Below are positions 44,291 through 55,758 of a stretch of DNA of 64,000 bases, piece after piece. The notes beneath the pieces are model-generated. The model saw only the letters and a program-made list of their open reading frames with translations. It had not been told where the DNA came from and ran no database searches. Positions within the stretch are counted from its first letter, which is position 1, and every line of letters begins with the position of its first letter. This stretch comes from Adiantum capillus-veneris. Lineage: Eukaryota > Streptophyta > Polypodiopsida > Polypodiales > Pteridaceae. The stretch lies in NCBI GenBank assembly GCA_014529385.2, contig CM043959.1:89445529-89509528 (forward strand), in the 5' to 3' direction. Made by a program: the position numbers and the translations under genes.

Positions 44291-45525
44291 TTACTCTAAT
44301 GTAGCATTGTAAGCGTTGACAAGATTCATACTATCCTTAAGTTGGATTCCTTGCATCCATCTAGCATCTTCAAAAGGATAATTATTGATCTTAATAAGAT
44401 ACCGTCGAATAATCGTACCATGTCGTAGTACCTTGTCTTCATGCCGAAGGATAGCTTCGGGTAGTAGTACCTCTTCTTGATCTTCGATTTCGGGAGGGTC
44501 TTCAATAATTGGTTCATTTGGAGGCTCTCCTTTGTAGGGCTTGAGTAGGCTCACATGAAAAGCATTGTGTATGAGCCAATGGTTAGGCAACTTGAGTTGA
44601 TAAGTCACCTCATTGGTTGGCTTCAAAATTTGAAAAGGACCATAGTATCTTTTTGCTAGTTTAGCATAATACTTTTGATGGCCCGTAGGATTTTTGTGGC
44701 TCGTTTGCCTCAATCGAACCTTAGGAAACTTAAGTAAGACGCAATCATTTCCTGTGAACGTTAAGGCCCTTCTATGCTTGTCAGCAAAAACTTTTTGCCT
44801 TAGTTGGGAGATGGATATAGCCTCCTTCATCTTTTGAAAAGATGCTTGCAGGTCACGACTATACTCATCAGCAACGAAGATCTTCCCATGTACTTTAAGT
44901 AGCAAGGGACTTTTAGGTCTTCCCTTTACGATTTCAAAAAGTGCTTTTCCCGTAGAAGTATGGATAGTATTATTATACACATACTCTACAAGAGGTAAGT
45001 ACTTTTCCCATTGTGAGCATTGATCTACTTCTGTAACATAGGTCTTTAGTAGATCAAGAATCGTAAGATTGGCTATCTGACTTTGGCCATCCATTTGTGG
45101 GTGATAAGCCGAAGAGAAATTCAATCTTGTACCTAGATTTTTGAAGAGACATTTCCAAAAATTACTGGTAATTCTAGGATCTCTATCTAACACGATGGAT
45201 ATTGGCAATCCATGGTGTTTGAAAATCTGTGATATGAAGAGAGTTGCCATTTGGTGTGCCTTAATAGTCTTCTTGACAAGGATAAAGTGTGCTTGCTTGC
45301 TAAACCTGTCGACTATTGTCCATATTCCCGTATTCCCATGGATAGATTTTGGTAATTCAAAGATGAAATCCATGGATATACTCTCCCGTGGTGAATTAGG
45401 AATTGGCAATGGCTGGAGTAATCCAGGTTGCTTCCCTCTATCATACTTGGTCTTTTGGCATACTACACATTTTGAAATATACTCTTGTATGTCCACTTTC
45501 ATGGTAGGCCAATAGAAGTCCTCTT
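44291..45525 (-). pseudogene. Element G unit 2 integrase, Glu to Gln in the active site
   Basis: A single 403-codon frame (45502-44291) covers the zinc-binding end (CVVCQKTKYD), the core with first Asp (SMDFIFELPKS), VDRFSKQAHF, second Asp (VLDRDPRI) and the C-terminal GPF and FHVSLLKPYKG blocks. Where the catalytic Glu stands in unit 1 (GQSEIAN), this copy reads GQSQIAN, so it is predicted dead despite its open frame. A chromodomain-like ending (LPEAILRHEDKV, WMQGIQL) is present. Confidence 0.8.
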
Positions 45526-45855
45526 CTACTCCTCAAAGAATAGGTTGAATGCCTCAATCCTTTGCATAGGGAGGAGCATGGGATTCATACATGACTTTCT
45601 CACGAAGGAAGTGGGTAACACATAGCCTATTGCCATGGAGAAGATAACCATCTTGCAAGGCGAATGGTTCCTCTTCTTCCCCAAAGCAAGGGCTGACATT
45701 ATGTCTTTAAAGTCAGGGTCAGTAGCATACTCATCTATCATAGAAGATAGACCATTTTGAGAGATCCGGACGCATAAGGACTGGTTGGGAGATAAGCTTC
45801 TCTTTGAGCTTGTCAAAAACACTTTGCTCCTTAGCAGTCCATTAATACTTAACAT
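45526..45855 (-). pseudogene. Element G RNase H remnant
   Basis: After the RT end the reading jumps from the RNase H start (SKRSLSPNQSL region, frameshifted) to MIDEYATDPDFKDIM, which belongs to the linker before integrase. The catalytic RNase H core of roughly 170 residues is deleted. Confidence 0.6.
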
Positions 45856-46981
45856 TTTTCTTTGTTAAGTCATGTAATGGTTCTGCTATTTGAGAGAATT
45901 TTGCTATGAAGCGTCTATAGTATGCACACATACCAATAAAGCTTCTTAGCTCATGTAGATTCCTTGGATTAGGCCATGCTTTTATTACCTCCAACTTTGA
46001 TGGATCCATACGGATACCATCTCGAGAGATAATATGACCTAAGTATTGAATCTCTTGAAGGAAAAATTCACTTTTCTTTTCATTGAGAAAAAGCTTATTC
46101 TCCCTTAATGCTTGAAAAATCACTTGGAGATGTTGATTGTGTTCCTCCAAGGAATTGGAATAGATGATGATATCATCAAAGAACACTCCATTGAATTTGC
46201 GGTAGGGTCTAAAAATTTTCTCCATTAATCGATTGAATGTAGCTGGTGCATTAGTCAAGCCAAAAGGCATGACTAGGTATTCATAAAGGCCAAACGTTGT
46301 ACGAAACGCGGTCTTTAAGATATCTTCATTCACTATCCTTATTTGATGGTAGCCACTTTTAAGGTCAATCCTACTGAAGTAGGTAGATCCTTGTAGCTTA
46401 TCAAACAGATCTTCTACCCAAGGTCTGTGAAATTTGTTTTTGATAGTGATATGGTTTAGTGCGCAATAGTCCACACACATGCGGTATGTACCATCTTTCT
46501 TTTGCACTAAAAAGATTGGAGAGAAAAAGGGAGAGGAGCTAGACCTCACCATTCCTTTGTCTACCAATTCTTGTACTTGCCTCATGATCTCCTCTTGTTG
46601 AGCTTGTGAAACTCGATAGGGAGGTTTGTTAGGTGGTGAGCTTCCGGATAGGAGCTCAATTCGATGGTCATCATCCCCTCGTTTTGGAGGTAAGTCCATA
46701 GGGATATCATCAATGAACACATCTTGGAATCCTTTTAGAAAGTTAGACGGGTCTAACTCTTCTTGATTCCTACCATTCACCTTTGATGAAAGATTATGAC
46801 CCTTTAGGGATTCTTTGACAAAAATCATGCACGCAGAAACTGAGCTTTTCATTGATTTATCAAGGGCGAGAGGATTTACAAGTGGTATAATACGACCAAA
46901 CTCATTAGCATCTATATACATATTCTTTTCCCTGTAGGTGAAGTAGATTCTCCTTTCAGGGAACTTCATGCTGGCAGCCAT
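45842..46981 (-). pseudogene. Element G reverse transcriptase
   Basis: The 379-codon open frame has all RT blocks in order: [49 protein letters not shown] and catalytic FFDDIIIYS, ending FIGMCAYYRRFIAKFS. The RT domain itself looks intact. The frame starts downstream of the protease after a frameshift. Confidence 0.85.
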
Positions 46982-47388
46982 GCGGTTGAACCATGGTATC
47001 CCTAGGATAGCATCCTCATGTTCGAGAGGAGAGATAAAGAAGTCTCTTTGTCGACATAGCTTTGGACATGAAGCCTCAACTTCTCAATCAAGGGAGTAAC
47101 AGAGGCTTGCTGTCCCTTGAAAGCGGCATCGGCAGTTACAACATCTCCCATCTCAAAAGCTTGAATGCCCAACTTGGTGGCCAACTCCATTGATATGAGG
47201 TTGAGAGTAGAACCAGGGTCAAACGAGATGAAGGCATCATGCTCCCTTACCTTTCCCCAAGCATAGGAGAGAGCTGATCCTTTGCAATGAGTATCCTCTT
47301 TTGGAGCTTTGATAGTGGAAGCTCTAGGAGTCTCATCGCGACATTTCTTTTGGGGCAAGAACGATAGCCATGTCCTTGCTCCCCACAC
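46982..47388 (-). pseudogene. Element G aspartic protease
   Basis: FISFDPGSTLNLISMELATKLGI holds the catalytic Asp with Pro in place of the usual Ser/Thr. A frameshift near 47010 separates it from the LGIPWFNR end block read at 46995. Confidence 0.65.
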
Positions 47389-48168
47389 TTAAAACATATG
47401 TGATCCTTGTGAAAAGTTTTAAGCTCTTCAGTAGAGAGTTTATTTTTACCTTTGTAAACTCCTTTCTCCTTGGACCAATTGTTGTTGTTGTTGTTGGAAT
47501 GGCCGTGGGAAAAAATTTGGGCATTAATTTTTTCCTTTGCATCACTTTTGTCTTTATTTTCCATGGGTTTGACATTCCATCTAACCCCTTGTTGGAAATT
47601 GATGTTTGAAGCAACCATGGTATGCTGGATTACTTCGCTGATAGACTCAAGCCGTTGAGAGTTGACATACTCGGCCATTTCTTCAGGTAATCCCGCACAA
47701 AATTGTTGTTTTTGCTCAGCAAAGTCTATCTTTTGAAAGACGATAGCCTTGAGATGTAAATCCCAAAAGGTGTCCACATATTTGTGGATACACTCATGAG
47801 AGAGAAGCCTTTAACTCCGCCATTCGGTGAGCACTTTGTCCTTTGCATCGCTTGCAAGGAATTGCTTCATCATGGAAACTCGTAGATTTTTCCACGTCTT
47901 TGGGGCTTCACCATTGCCACGAAGGCTAGCCCACCATTGACAAGCCGATTTTTGAAAGTGCATAGCTACATGGTGTAGCTTGGAGGACTCCGTGAAGCCC
48001 TCGTCTCCAAAGGCCGCATCAAATTGTTGGATGAAGGCCAATACTTTGTCGATAGCACCAAAGGTGCCATCATAGGTGAGAAAAGAGATACTCTTTCCTC
48101 CCTCTTTGAACTTCTTGAGCTTTTGTGACCTTCGCCAAGAAGGGTAAGATTTGCGATGAACTCCCCTC
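47247..48168 (-). pseudogene. Element G gag, second part (capsid and zinc knuckle)
   Basis: Directly after the copia target site the gag frame continues (GVHRKSYPSWRR), through the capsid core (FIQQFDAAFGDEG, ACQWWASLRG, TWKNLRVSMMKQF) and a single TAA at 47811-47813, to LPEEMAEYVNSQ and the knuckle CFKCGEQGHGYRSC near 47375. Confidence 0.8.
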
Positions 48169-48360
48169 TGAAGGAGTACGAGCAGAAGTGCGACGCGAGA
48201 GAGAGTGCGAGAAGAAGAGCACGACGATATGGGGAACTCGCTCTACTGTAATGTGTAGAGCATAGTGAGTTATTATTAGGTTTTTACAAAAGAATATGTG
48301 TACATACCTGGCGGCCCGCCCACTTACTTGGGCGACCACATTGGGCTTTATACCCCAACA
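48169..48360 (-). repeat. 3' LTR of nested copia
   Basis: On the minus strand it runs from TGTTGGGGTATAAAG to CTCCTTCA, preceded by the purine tract GTGGGAGGT (48369-48361). Confidence 0.9.
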
Positions 48361-48449
48361 ACCTCCCACTTAAAGTCCAATGTGGTACTTTAAGTGTGAG
48401 AGAAGCTACTATACAAGCTAATATACAAGAGATGTAGAGAAGTGACGTA

Positions 48450-49986
48450 CTACCCTACACCTAACTGCTTGCGAAAATGCGCAAAGCTCTCTGAGGGAAG
48501 TCCTTTTGTAAGTAGATCAGCAGGATTTTCTGTGGTGTGAACTTTGACAAACTGGTTGCTTATCCTCGAGCATTTCCCTGATGAAATGATACTTCACATC
48601 CACATGCTTTGTCTTTGAGTGATAAACTGGATTGCGAGCCAATTGTATAGCACTTTGACTATCACAATATAACACAGGCATCTCTTCTTTGATTCCCAAA
48701 TCTGTTACTAGTCGACTAAGCCAAATTGATTCTTTGCATGCCTCTGATGCTGCAACATATTCAGCCTTTGTAGTAGACTGAGTAACACAATCTTGTAATC
48801 TAGAACGCCATGATACTGCTCCACCAGCCAATGTAAAGACATACCCTGACGTAGACCTTCGATTGTCTAAGTCACCTACATAATCTGAGTCTGTAAAACC
48901 CTTTACACTTAGCTCTTGACTCCCATAGCATATACGCATACTCTTTGTAGCTTTCAGGTATCTCAATATTCCTTTCACTGCCTCCCAATGTTTCTTGCCT
49001 GGGTTTGACATGTATCGACTTACTACTCCCACTGCAAATGCAATGTCTGGGCGAGTAGCAATCATTGCATACATCAAACTACCCACTGCAGACGCATATG
49101 GAATCTTATCCATTTCAGCCCGTTCTTCCTCAGACACAGGACAATCTTGTTTGCTAAGTTTCACATATGGTGGCAATGGAACACTCAGTGCCTTTCCCTT
49201 CTCCATATTGAAACGTTGCAAAACCTTGTCAATATACTCTGTTTGAGATAACCAAATCAACTTCTTTGATCTGTCTCTCTCAATGCGCATACCAAGTATA
49301 TGACTTGCCTCACCCATGTCTTTCATGTCAAACGATTTTGCCATCTTTGACTTCAAAGCTGAAATTTCTTCCAAGTGCTTGCCAGCAATCAACATGTCAT
49401 CCACATACAAAATAAGGATCAACCAACTACCATCCTTAGCTTTCTTTGTATATAGACAGTGATCGAACTCACTACGTTTGTAGCCTTGAGAAAGCATAAA
49501 CTTGTGGAATTTATGGTACCATGCCCTCGGTGATTGTTTTAAGCCATAAAGACTCTTTAACAACTGGCATACCCAATCTTCCTTGCCTTTCTCAACAAAC
49601 CCTTCTGGCTGCTGCATGTAAATTTCCACATCTAAATCACCATGCAAGAACGCTGTCTTGACATCCATTTGGTGCAACACCAAATCTAATATGGCAACCA
49701 ATGCAAGAAAGCATCTCAATGTAGTCATCTTGACCACTGGAGAGAAGACTTCATCAAAGTCAATGTCTTGTTCTTGCTTAAAGCCCTTGGCAACAAGCCT
49801 TGCTTTGTACTTTGGCTGACTATCATGAGCGGTGAGCTTATACCTGTAAACCCATTTACAAGGTAGAGCCTTTTTGCCCTGTGGTAATTTAACTAGCCTT
49901 AAAGTCCTTAAAGGCCTTTGAAACATACTCTCCACCATTGTAAGTGCGTAAGCATTTAAGCTTCTTGCCACTCTGATTCTCCACAA
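48450..49986 (-). pseudogene. Nested copia reverse transcriptase and RNase H
   Basis: The frame runs from KWVYRYKL through FDEVFSPVVKMTT, HQMDVKTAFLHGDL, SLYGLKQSPRAWY and catalytic LYVDDMLIAG to RNase H (FTDSDYVGDLDNRRSTSGY, TKAEYVAASEA, YCDSQSAIQLA, KHVDVKYHFIRE). A single-base frameshift near 48560 moves the final TENPADLLTKGLP block into another frame that ends at 48450. Both catalytic cores look intact. Confidence 0.88.
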
Positions 49987-50616
49987 GTGTCACAAACGTT
50001 TTGAAAACACTAAACGCTTCATCCTTGTGCTTGAGAAAGTAAACCCATACTTTCCTCGAGTAATCATCTATAAATGTCATAAAGTAAGAAGCTCCCCCTA
50101 GAGATAGGTTAGGCATAGGTCCACACAAATCACTATGAACAAGTGCCAACTGTGTATCTCTTCTACTGCTTCTACGCTTATGTGGTTGCTGTGTTTGCTT
50201 ACCATACAAACAATGTTCACAGAATTCAAAATCATTAAATGAAAAGCCAGGCAAATAATCAGAACGAGACAAGATTTCCATTCCCTTCTTGGACATATGT
50301 CCTAACCGGCTATGCCACAAAGAAACGTTCGGCTGCTGGGTTACATTGATTACATTTTTAGAGACATTTGATACATAAATCATGTAAAGTCCTCTAGACT
50401 TTACTCCATGTGCTACTGTCATAGAACCCTTGGATATCTTCCACATGTTCTGTCCAAAAATGGTGACATAGCCAGCATCATCAAGTAAACCTGTGCTGAT
50501 CAAGCTCTTTGTAATTGCGGGAACATGTCTCACATTCTTCAGCGTGAAAGAAGAGCCATTCTAAAACTTCTATTGAACATCTCCAACACCTAAGATCTCA
50601 CATGTCTGCCCATTGC
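49889..50616 (-). pseudogene. Nested copia integrase, truncated and mutated
   Basis: GAG-pre-integrase zinc residues (LWHSRLGHMSKKGM, CEHCLYGKQ) and the first catalytic Asp (LVHSDLCGP) are present. The second catalytic site reads RTYNGGEY instead of RTDNGGEY. Shortly after (AFKDF) the sequence jumps to the RT N-terminus, so the third catalytic residue and the C-terminal half, about 1.2 kb, are missing. Confidence 0.8.
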
Positions 50617-51651
50617 CTAGCGAACATGATCTTTAGTGGTCACATAAGAAGTAAACCACTCCTTGTTTGGAGACACATGAAGTGATGCCCCTGAGTCTAT
50701 AATCCAGTCACTCAGTGCATTTCCATCAGATACTGTAAGAAGAGCTGAGTCCATTGTATTCTTCAAGAAGTAGATGTCTCCTGACACTAGACTGTCATCC
50801 TCTGCAATAGTGTTTGTCACATTTATTTCTTGAATCTTCACTGAGGACTTGTTCTTCTCACCATGGTCTTCAGCTTTCTCTTTGCCTTTTTCTGCTTTCC
50901 ATTCTCTGCAGTCTCTTTTCATGTGACCCTTCTTGCCACAATGGTAGCATTCTATGTCACTCTTGCCTTTAGCACTGCGGGACTTGCTACGAGACTGATT
51001 CCTCTTTCCACCTTTGTACTTTTCTTTGGTCCTTCCCCTGACAACTAAGGCTGTTCCTTTGCCTTTGTCCATTGTCTTTCTATTGGTGTCTTCAGTAAGC
51101 AGAATTCCTTCTACACCTGCTATGTTCAAACCATCTGGAGGTGCAGAATTACTCAAAGTTGTGCGAAAAGTGTCCCAACTTTCCGGCAATGTGATCAACA
51201 GGAACATAGCACTAACAGGTTCATCAAACTTGACACCTTGAGCTGACAACTGACTATAGATTGTGTTGAATTCATTCAGATGATTGGACATAGGTGTCCC
51301 TTCTTTCATCTTCAAGTCAGCAAGCTTCTTAAGCTAGTATACCTGTGAAGCTGCACTCTGCTTCTCATAAAGATCACTCAGCTTTAACCATGCTTGATAA
51401 GCTGACATCTCGTCTGCTACATTGAAGTAAACGCTTTCTGCCAAAGTCAGCATAATGGTAGAAAGTGCCAATTCATCCATTTCGCTCCATTCATCTTCGT
51501 CCATATCTTTTGGTTTTATCCCCTTGAGCTTTATAGGTTTTATCTGCTTCTTTTGTACCAACACGTGCCAAATCTGCTTCTTCCACAATGGAAAATTGGT
51601 TCCATCCAGCTTGTTGATATTGTAAAGAGCAGTGTCCTGTGATCCAGCCAT
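50617..51651 (-). pseudogene. Nested copia gag and protease
   Basis: Gag starts MAGSQDTALYNINKLDG at 51651. One TAG at 51331 interrupts an otherwise continuous frame with the UBN2 core (FLLITLPESWDTF), a knuckle CYHCGKKGHMKRDC near 50945 and the protease active site WIIDSGASLHVSP near 50700. A frameshift near 50615 leads into integrase. Confidence 0.85.
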
Positions 51652-52726
51652 AGCTACGCTTCACAGTAGTTTACTTTCCTTGGAAAAATTCGGCAGAGTT
51701 TCCCCTGTAAACTGACCTCTGAACCAATATCAACCTGTCAAATGAACCAAGAAAGCTTCAGATTCTGCATAAATTTTGGCAGAGTCTCCTTTGTAAAATG
51801 GCTCCGGTGTACTCAAAAACAGACCAAAAACAGCTCAAAAACCACTGTCTCTCTAACACTGTAAGCTGTGGGTAAACTTGTCCCGCACCTGTACTGTCTT
51901 TCACTGTCCTGTAAGCATAGAGTGCAACAATGCCTCAACGGCAATAAAGCAAAGATGCAATCCCAACTGTCTAACTCACAGTCAATACATCCTAGCTGCC
52001 TATCTAAGGGTGCTCGAGGGATCGCTCCAAGACCTGTATCACCGAAAGGATCTCAACATTCGAGAATCCCCCAGCTCAATAAAACCTTACTCGACCCTCA
52101 ACAAAGGCTGCAGTAAATCTGGCAGTACATAGACTTCCCACAAAGTCGTACATCCACAAATTTCCCACTGTATGCTGTAACCGCTGCGGCGGTTGTTTGC
52201 TGCGTGACTCACAGTCAGCAAACCCTCAACAGACATACATCATCTCTGACAATACATCCCATGTGGAAATACTTGCAATGTCAGGATGAAATCAGGAATA
52301 TCAAGCAGCAAACACAAGCTACCTGATGAACTAGTGGATATCGCCTACAGTCTGTTTGTAGATGCGCCCGTGTCGTATGTGACACGCCTCCAAGAACTGT
52401 GAGCCGTCCTTCGATGTGTAGACAACCACAAATCAACACTCTGGGAGTGTCGATATCCTTAGCACCTGCAGTCGTAGGCCGAAAATCCCAAATTTGCAGA
52501 GTCGGATCTGCACCCGCTAAGACCACGTAGTCGAAAATGGCCTGCGCAGACCTTTGTTGAAGCCGAACGGTGGCCGAGATGACCTCAGAATGAATTTCTG
52601 ACAACACCAAGCCCTTCGGGCTATCCCACGAGATTTGGGGCCGTGTCTTTGCGTGTCGAATTTCACTCCAATCTAAGCTGGTGACTCTAGCCTCCTGCAG
52701 TGCTGCCCCGAGCCTCGATCTGAGCT
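51652..52726 (-). other. Nested copia leader, about 1.1 kb
   Basis: The distance from PBS to gag is unusually long for a copia element. One minus-strand frame (52610-52281, 109 codons, unrecognised) lies in it. No transposon motif is seen. Confidence 0.5.
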
Positions 52727-52735
52727 CTGATACCA
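52724..52735 (-). other. Primer-binding site of nested copia (tRNA-iMet)
   Basis: The minus strand reads TGGTATCAGAGC two bases after the LTR end. Confidence 0.85.
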
Positions 52736-52737
52736 GT

Positions 52738-52929
52738 TGAAGGAGTACGAGCGGAAGTGCGACGCGAGAGAGAGTGCGAGAAGAAGAGCACGACGATATG
52801 GTGAACTCGCTCTACTGTAATGTGTAGAGCATAGTGAGTTCTTATTAGGTTTTTACAAAAGAATATGTGTACATACCTGGCGGCCCGCCCACTTACCTGG
52901 GCGTCCACATTGGGCTTTATACCCCAACA
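52738..52929 (-). repeat. 5' LTR of nested copia
   Basis: This 192-bp LTR is collinear with 48169-48360. Confidence 0.9.
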
Positions 52930-53491
52930 CCCTCTTATATTCTCTAGGAGAATAGCCATATATTTCATTGGTAGAGGAGGAAGGTGAAGAAGAAGGAGAA
53001 GAGGGTGACCTTTTTCCTTCCCTTTTCTTCTTTGGTTTCCTCTGTTCCCTTTTGGAGTGACGAGGAGAAGGACTATGGGTTAATTGTTTCCTCTTGGGAG
53101 GAGTTGGCGATCTTTTAGTCCGCCTTCTTCGCGGAGCCACATCTTCGGAGGAATTTAGGGATTCATTGCTTTCTTGATCTTTGGATTCCTCCTCTCGCAT
53201 GGGAGAGAGTCTTCTTTTGGGGGTCTCTTCAAGAGGCCTCATAAGCTCTCTCTCCTCTTGGAGAGGAAAGGAAATCCCATAAGCATGAAGTTGTTGAGTA
53301 ACTTCGGCTTGCAAAGTGGAGTTGCCCATAGCTTGTTGCAACCTAGTGACAAGATAATTAGCAAACATGGGGGCATCATCATTGGCACCTTCATGTGCAA
53401 AATCAAAGTTATCAATGTTCATTCTACTCTCTTGGTTATTGTCAGCCATGTTAATTAAATTTATATGTTTACTTAGTGTATGCTTTGGCAA
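52930..53491 (-). pseudogene. Element G gag, first part
   Basis: The likely start is Met 53449 (MADNNQESRMN); an in-frame upstream Met at 53491 is possible. The N-terminus is acidic. It is followed by an Arg/Ser/Lys-rich linker (SPSPRHSKREQRKPKKKREG) and poly-Ser, like the gag linker of element D. It is cut at YSPREYKR by the copia insertion and continues at 48168. Confidence 0.75.
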
Positions 53492-53851
53492 TTCAAAACC
53501 TTAGTTGCTACTCCTCTTAGCCTTTAAAAATAGGCACTTAAGTATCTACACCCACGACTCAAATATTGGTTAATTATAGAGAGTAGTGAGTGAGTCTAAC
53601 ATAGCGAAGTTGCCAAGGGATAGCTCCTTTCGGACTTCTTATGGCTCAATAATGGTAAAGCCATAGGCAAGTCTAAAAAGACTCCATTATTAATACCAAA
53701 GCTCCCAAGGTGTGCACAGTATCCCACATAGTGGGCTCAACAAAACTGATAATAGATCCCAAACCCACTTACCCTACTATAATTAACAAGAACAACCATT
53801 AATAGGCTACTTAAGGACCTCTCTTCTTAAGCAAGAAAAGAGAAACCAAAT
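53492..53851 (-). other. Element G leader
   Basis: This is non-coding sequence between PBS and gag. No palindrome cluster is seen here. Confidence 0.5.
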
Positions 53852-53863
53852 GCTTTGATACCA
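53852..53863 (-). other. Primer-binding site of element G unit 2
   Basis: The minus strand reads TGGTATCAAAGC, one base from the iMet consensus, directly behind the middle LTR. Confidence 0.75.
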
Positions 53864-53864
53864 A

Positions 53865-55400
53865 GGTAATGGAAATGGCCTATTCACTTTGAAAGTAGCG
53901 GAATTAGGAAATTAGGTGAAGCACTTTTGAGAGATTACTTTGTGAGCATAGCGGGTGAACTTAATTGATGGTAGCAACATAAACATGGTACTTAATTAAC
54001 TTGGCATGAACAATACTTTTGTAAGAGAGAGAGTTTAGAGAACATGACAATAGTTGAGGACCAGATTCATATGGAGTAGGGCTGTCCCCCCCTCCAATAG
54101 GCATTTGTATTATAGTTTCTCCCATCAAGAGAGACTTGGTACAATACAATCTTTGTTTTCCTTGTGACCTACGTGATGCAATGAAGATGGAAAGCTTCAT
54201 GCATCACAAGCATAACATAAACTTGTAGAAAGCATTAACTATCCCAAGCCTCAGTCCCAAGGCCTCAAACACCTTCGAAGACGGAGAGAGCTAGCAGGGA
54301 ATGAGGTAGGGAAGAGGAAGAAGAAACATTCCATAGGAGAAAGATATAGTTCCTCACTTATCATTACTATTCTTGCTAGCATACATAATAGCATAGTAAT
54401 AGAGATGGAGATAATGGCAAGCTTAAGCATTTAAGCATGGCACTTGGTTGGATTTGCATTCCATAGCCAAGAGTGTTGATGTAGGCTCTCACTTCTCACA
54501 AGCTTGGAGAAGAAGGTGGCGTTCCTCAACTTTCACCAAGTGAGAATGCCTTGCAAATGAGTGTGTGTGTGGAGTATATCCCCCTAGCACCCCCCCTCCT
54601 TACTTTTGGGCGAGTGGTAGCTTTTCCACATGCTTCAATCTCATTGGACCCCTCTCCCCCTAGCCAATCACATGCAGCATGCAGTCAAGTACATGGGTAG
54701 TCTTTTGACAAGTGTCCTCCTTACCCCTTAGAGAGAGAGCTTGAAAATATCTAGATATTTGTTGGATGGAAGTAGAAGCTCATTGGACCCCTCTTTAGCC
54801 CAACTAATAGCATTCAAGCACACCATGTGGTTAAGCTTAGTGAGAGTCTGACATGTGTCCCATGTGCTCTTTTAGAAAAGGGATGCCCCTTGGCAGAGTG
54901 GAAGGTTAACTCAATGATTCCCTTAACTTTGGGACTTTTATGCATAGGAAGCTTCTCAAGCAACTTCCTCATTAAGTGTGTAGGGTCTCTTTTTGACTCA
55001 AGAATCTGACCCCCCATGCATAGGAAGCTTCTCAAACAAATTCCTCATTAAGTGACAAGTACCTCAAGTACCTTAGTCATCAAGCATGACAAGCACCTTA
55101 GTTGGAGTTCCCACCTCAAGCTCAGCCCTAGCTTGCTTAAGGTCAAAGGACTTTTAACACTAACCATTGGAGGTTTTTAAGGAAGCTAACCCTAAGGTCT
55201 TTTAAGCTCCATTAGTTAACCTTGCTCTTTGACAGACCATCTCTCATTTGGGCCCCTTTACCATTGGCCATGTGTTGAGATAGATCCGTAAGCACATATC
55301 TATATTCTAACCCTTGTTTCAATTTATTATCCCTCATTAAACGATCAATTTAATATGAGAAAATCATTTGGGTTGGTTAGATATTAGATATTTAATGACA
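53865..55400 (-). repeat. Middle (shared) LTR of the element G dimer
   Basis: This 1,536-bp LTR is collinear with 40321-41908. On the minus strand it is preceded by the purine tract TTTCAAGAGAGAGGTAA belonging to unit 1 and followed by the PBS of unit 2. Confidence 0.85.
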
Positions 55401-55758
55401 TTACCTCTCTCTTGAAATCATAGTCGTCCTCGACTATGAGATAAAAGAGATAAAGTCATAGTCATTAGTCAATTTGTCTTAGCGGGTAGAGGATCCCTTT
55501 TTACCCTACGACATCATTCCAAGATGGATGACTAATCCATTTGGTGCTTGGGAGATATAGCTGTCGCAAGCATGTCTTCTCTTTAGTCCATTTCATCTTC
55601 CCGAGTAGAGTGACAAATTCTACAGGGTGTTTGAGAGACGTCGTCGTCCCAAACATGATTCTTAGTATGCGTACTACTTAAATTTGTGCACAATAAAGAG
55701 AGAATTAGTCTTATAAGACAAAATATTGATCATTAAAAGAAACATGTACATTTGCTTA
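55401..55758 (-). other. Element G unit 1 3' untranslated region and polypurine tract
   Basis: It shows the undisturbed version of the region that carries the 2-kb insertion in unit 2. The purine tract is at 55401-55417. Confidence 0.7.

Larger units (their letters stand above)
48169..52929 (-). mobile_element. Ty1/copia element nested in element G gag, internally deleted
   Basis: The 4,761-bp element has two 192-bp LTRs that differ at five sites by eye. It has a PBS, a polypurine tract and a perfect 5-bp target duplication (CCCTC at 48164-48168 and 52930-52934, GAGGG on the minus strand). Removing it restores the element G gag frame. Integrase is truncated and the integrase-RT junction region deleted, so the element is non-autonomous. 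Confidence 0.92.
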
